From Caballeronia grimmiae (GTDB lineage: Bacteria; Pseudomonadota; Gammaproteobacteria; Burkholderiales; Burkholderiaceae): DNA of 35,420 nt. This document shows, piece after piece, positions 33,842 through 35,420 of the stretch. The notes beneath the pieces are model-generated. The model made no database searches. It was not told where the DNA came from and saw only the letters and a program-made list of their open reading frames with translations. The position numbers were made by a program, and so were the translations under genes. Positions within the stretch are counted from its first letter, which is position 1; the number at the start of each line of letters is the position of its first letter. The stretch is taken from NCBI RefSeq assembly GCF_000698555.1, contig NZ_JFHE01000048.1:1-35420 (forward strand), given 5' to 3'.

Positions 33842-34303
33842 CTAGCGCGACGTTTCCGTGCGGAGCAGCCCGGCGACCGCGAAGCCCGCTGCCAGCGCGA
33901 GATAAGTCATTGCGAGCGATCGCTTCGACAGATGCGCCTCGAAGCCCGGCGTGAGGCGCTGCGGCACGACGTGGTAATCGACGACATACGCCACTGCCGC
34001 TGTCGTCGCGGCGGCGGCGATGACCTTGTCGACTCGCGGACGCCGCCCGCAGAGCGCTTCGAACAGCACGCCCCAGAACACCGCGCTGCCCAGGTGAATG
34101 CCTGCGCCGGTCGCCGTGTATTTCGCACTCAAGCCCTCTTCGCGTTGCGCCGTATCGGGCCATAGACAGTGCGCGACCGCGTTGACCGCCGCATACGGAC
34201 GACGACCCGACGCCGACGCGCCCGCTCCCGCCGCAACCGCCGATGTAATGCCTGCCATCCCGCCCGAGCAGATGGCGCGCATCAATGCGCTATCCGATTT
34301 CAT
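33842..34303 (-). CDS. Small inner-membrane hypothetical protein
   Basis: 153 residues. A strong ribosome binding site (AAGGAGGGG) precedes the ATG at 34303. There are four hydrophobic segments: near residues 10-30 (CSGGMAGITSAVAAGAGA), 68-85 (GIHLGSAVFWGVLFEAL), 94-110 and 130-148 (AMTYLALAAGFAVAGLL). I do not know a function. Similar glycine/alanine-rich four-helix proteins are common as hypotheticals in Burkholderia. It shares its promoter region with the divergent DUF892 gene. Confidence 0.75.
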   Translation of the reverse strand: MKSDSALMRAICSGGMAGITSAVAAGAGASASGRRPYAAVNAVAHCLWPDTAQREEGLSAKYTATGAGIHLGSAVFWGVLFEALCGRRPRVDKVIAAAATTAAVAYVVDYHVVPQRLTPGFEAHLSKRSLAMTYLALAAGFAVAGLLRTETSR

Positions 34304-34332
34304 TTTCGCCCCTCCTTGATTCGCTCAGTGCG

Positions 34333-34348
34333 AGCAAAGACCATTCCG
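34333..34348 (-). promoter_or_regulatory. Weak sigma-54-like element before the small membrane protein gene
   Basis: On the minus strand CGGAATGGTCTTTGCT has a perfect TTGCT -12 and correct spacing, but GGAATG at -24. It would start transcription about 20 bases before the gene and overlaps the inverted repeat at 34342-34364. Confidence 0.33.
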
Positions 34349-34364
34349 CATTTAGTACGGAATG
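34342..34364. repeat. Inverted repeat in divergent promoter region
   Basis: CATTCCG and CGGAATG form a perfect 7-bp inverted repeat around nine AT-rich bases. It is centred between the two divergent sigma-54-like elements and could be an activator or repressor site for both genes. Confidence 0.5.
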
Positions 34365-34386
34365 CGACGTTTCCTGCCACCGCCCG

Positions 34387-34402
34387 CGGCACAAAGATTG
34401 CG
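34387..34402 (+). promoter_or_regulatory. Sigma-54 promoter candidate before the DUF892 gene
   Basis: CGGCACAAAGATTGCG matches GGCAC-N5-TTGC with exact spacing. Only the outermost bases differ from consensus. Transcription would start near 34413, 43 bases before the ATG at 34456. Confidence 0.55.
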
Positions 34403-34455
34403 AAATCAAAGCTACGCGCGTCTTGTCGCGCCCCATCACTCGTCAGGAGCACATC

Positions 34456-34962
34456 ATGACCGACCCCGCTGAACACCTTCTCGACTGGCTGCGCGACGCT
34501 CACGCGATGGAGCAGCAAGCGGAGCAGATGCTCCGCGCGCAGTCCGGCCGCCTGGAACACTATCCCGAACTCAAGGCGCGCATCGATCAGCATCTGGAAG
34601 AAACGCTCGGCCAGCAGAAGATCGTTGCGGAATGTATCGAGCGTCTCGGCGGCTCGACATCTATCGTTAAGGACTTGACCGCGAAGATGATGGCGTTCGG
34701 CCAGGCAGCCGGCGGCATGACGCAGACCGACGAAGTCGTGAAGGGCGCGAACATGAGTTACGTGTTCGAGAACCTGGAGATCGCTTCGTATACGTCGCTC
34801 ATTGCGGCCGCCGAACGCTGCGGCGATGCACAAACGAAGGCAGCCTGCGAACGCATCCTGCCGCAGGAACAAGCGATGGCACAGTGGCTGCTGGAACATA
34901 TCCCGCTGATCACCACGCAGTATCTCGATCGGTCTGCCGCTGGTCAGGAAGCGAAGAAATAA
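34456..34962 (+). CDS. DUF892 (YciE/YciF) ferritin-like protein
   Basis: 168 residues. The start at 34456 has AGGAG six bases upstream. An upstream in-frame ATG at 34285 lies within the promoter region and is unlikely. The protein is all helical with the four-helix ferritin-like pattern of YciE/YciF. Carboxylate and histidine residues sit in LRDAHAMEQQAEQML, DQHLEETLGQQKIVAECIER, FENLEIASYTSLIAAAERCG and RILPQEQAMAQWLLEHI, suited to a di-iron or di-manganese site. Family members are stress-induced with unclear enzymatic roles. A manganese catalase gene follows on the same strand, a pairing that points to metal and peroxide handling. Confidence 0.92.
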   Translation: MTDPAEHLLDWLRDAHAMEQQAEQMLRAQSGRLEHYPELKARIDQHLEETLGQQKIVAECIERLGGSTSIVKDLTAKMMAFGQAAGGMTQTDEVVKGANMSYVFENLEIASYTSLIAAAERCGDAQTKAACERILPQEQAMAQWLLEHIPLITTQYLDRSAAGQEAKK

Positions 34963-34969
34963 AGCGCGT

Positions 34970-34985
34970 TGGCACGTGCGTTGCT
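34970..34985 (+). promoter_or_regulatory. Consensus sigma-54 promoter before the manganese catalase gene
   Basis: TGGCACGTGCGTTGCT is a perfect match to TGGCACG-N4-TTGCW, with GG and GC ten bases apart. Transcription would start near 34996, giving a leader of about 238 bases before the catalase ATG, which contains a strong hairpin. It begins eight bases after the DUF892 stop codon. Confidence 0.72.
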
Positions 34986-35111
34986 GTAAGAGAACGCCTG
35001 CCCGTGCAACGCTCCGAGGCAGAAGCCGGGCAAGCTCAGTTCACCACGCGGCGTTTGTCAGCCGCATCACGCCAGCGCGAGTTGCAATGCGCTGAGACTC
35101 GCGGCACCCAG

Positions 35112-35143
35112 GGCGTGCGCGACGCATTCGCGTTGCGCACGCC
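35112..35143 (+). other. Very stable hairpin in the leader of the manganese catalase gene
   Basis: GGCGTGCGCGACGC and GCGTTGCGCACGCC form a 14-bp stem (13 Watson-Crick pairs and one G-U) with a four-base loop ATTC. No T-run follows, so it is not an ordinary intrinsic terminator. It may stabilise the mRNA, act as a processing site or control translation. It lies 90 bases before the start codon. Confidence 0.6.
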
Positions 35144-35233
35144 GCTGCGAGACCCAAGAGATTGATATAAGCCCCATTGCGCGCCTAACCGCCGCAGGGA
35201 AGCGTTCGTCCCTAAAAACAAGGAGCCGTTGAT

Positions 35234-35420
35234 ATGTTCGTACATAACAAACGCCTGCAATACACCGTCCGCGTGGCTGCGCCGAACCCTGGTCTTGCCA
35301 ATCTGATGCTCGAACAGTTCGGGGGTCCGCAGGGTGAACTTGCCGCTGCAATGCGTTACTTCACGCAAGCAGTCACCGAAGACGACGCAGGCCGCAAGGA
35401 CTTGCTGTTCGATATCGCCA
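35234..35420 (+). CDS. Manganese (non-haem) catalase, 5' part
   Basis: 62 codons are visible and the gene continues beyond the window. AGGAGCC (from 35221) and the ATG at 35234 fix the start. The N-terminus MFVHNKRLQYTVRVAAPNPG, the FGGPQGELAAAMRYFTQAV helix with the metal-binding Glu (Glu38), and DLLFDIA match the KatN/Mn-catalase family, whose start is MF-H-K-LQY with a GE--AAM-Y core and DLL-DI. These enzymes break down hydrogen peroxide using a dimanganese centre. A perfect sigma-54 promoter and a structured leader precede it. This is the second, unrelated catalase in the window. Confidence 0.88.
   Translation, partial: MFVHNKRLQYTVRVAAPNPGLANLMLEQFGGPQGELAAAMRYFTQAVTEDDAGRKDLLFDIA

Overview
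This GC-rich window has gene content and codon use typical of a Burkholderiaceae genome, most likely the Paraburkholderia/Caballeronia group. That placement is inferred from gene families, not from a marker gene. I see no rRNA, tRNA, CRISPR array, intact insertion sequence or phage. Genes are dense. The two gene-poor stretches (about 2563-3220 and 8953-9891) hold a decayed gene fragment and one small hypothetical gene.

Layout. 1-3220: the 5' part of a chemotaxis receptor (minus strand), an HTH-GAF regulator, and a C-terminal remnant of a ShlB/FhaC-type outer-membrane transporter. 3221-5918: YghU-type glutathione transferase and a haem catalase, closed by a strong hairpin shared with a convergent regulator. 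5896-8952: DeoR-type regulator divergent from otnK-otnC (four-carbon sugar acids to dihydroxyacetone phosphate). 9054-18516: a hydroxy-acid island. A GntR/FCD regulator, a tartrate/malate-type dehydrogenase and a crotonase-family protein run leftward. glcD-glcE-glcF, an MFS carrier and glcG run rightward. Two mirror-image operators lie in the shared promoter region. 18601-22451: a frameshifted GAF/histidine kinase, a SetA-like efflux carrier and several small hypothetical genes. 22448-26216 (leftward): MgtC-family protein, fused DhaKL dihydroxyacetone kinase and a diguanylate cyclase. 26321-30531: a PCMT/erythromycin-esterase fusion, a secreted royal-jelly/yellow-type protein and a short-chain dehydrogenase. 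30606-33837: NUDIX hydrolase, then a SorC-type regulator divergent from glpD across a striking 35-bp dyad. 33842-35420: small membrane protein, DUF892 ferritin-like protein and the start of a manganese catalase.

Two themes link the genes. The first is small-carbon metabolism: otnK/otnC, DhaKL and glpD all end at dihydroxyacetone phosphate, while glcDEF makes glyoxylate. Each locus has its own class of regulator (DeoR, GntR, SorC). The second is stress protection: two unrelated catalases, a ferritin-like protein, a glutathione transferase, a protein-repair methyltransferase fusion, an SDR and a NUDIX protein. Many of the stress or hypothetical genes have sigma-54-like promoter elements (GG-N10-GC) upstream, one of them a perfect consensus match before the manganese catalase. 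I did not find such elements before otnK, glcD or glpD. A sigma-54-linked stress gene set is the most interesting hypothesis here, and it is inference from sequence only.
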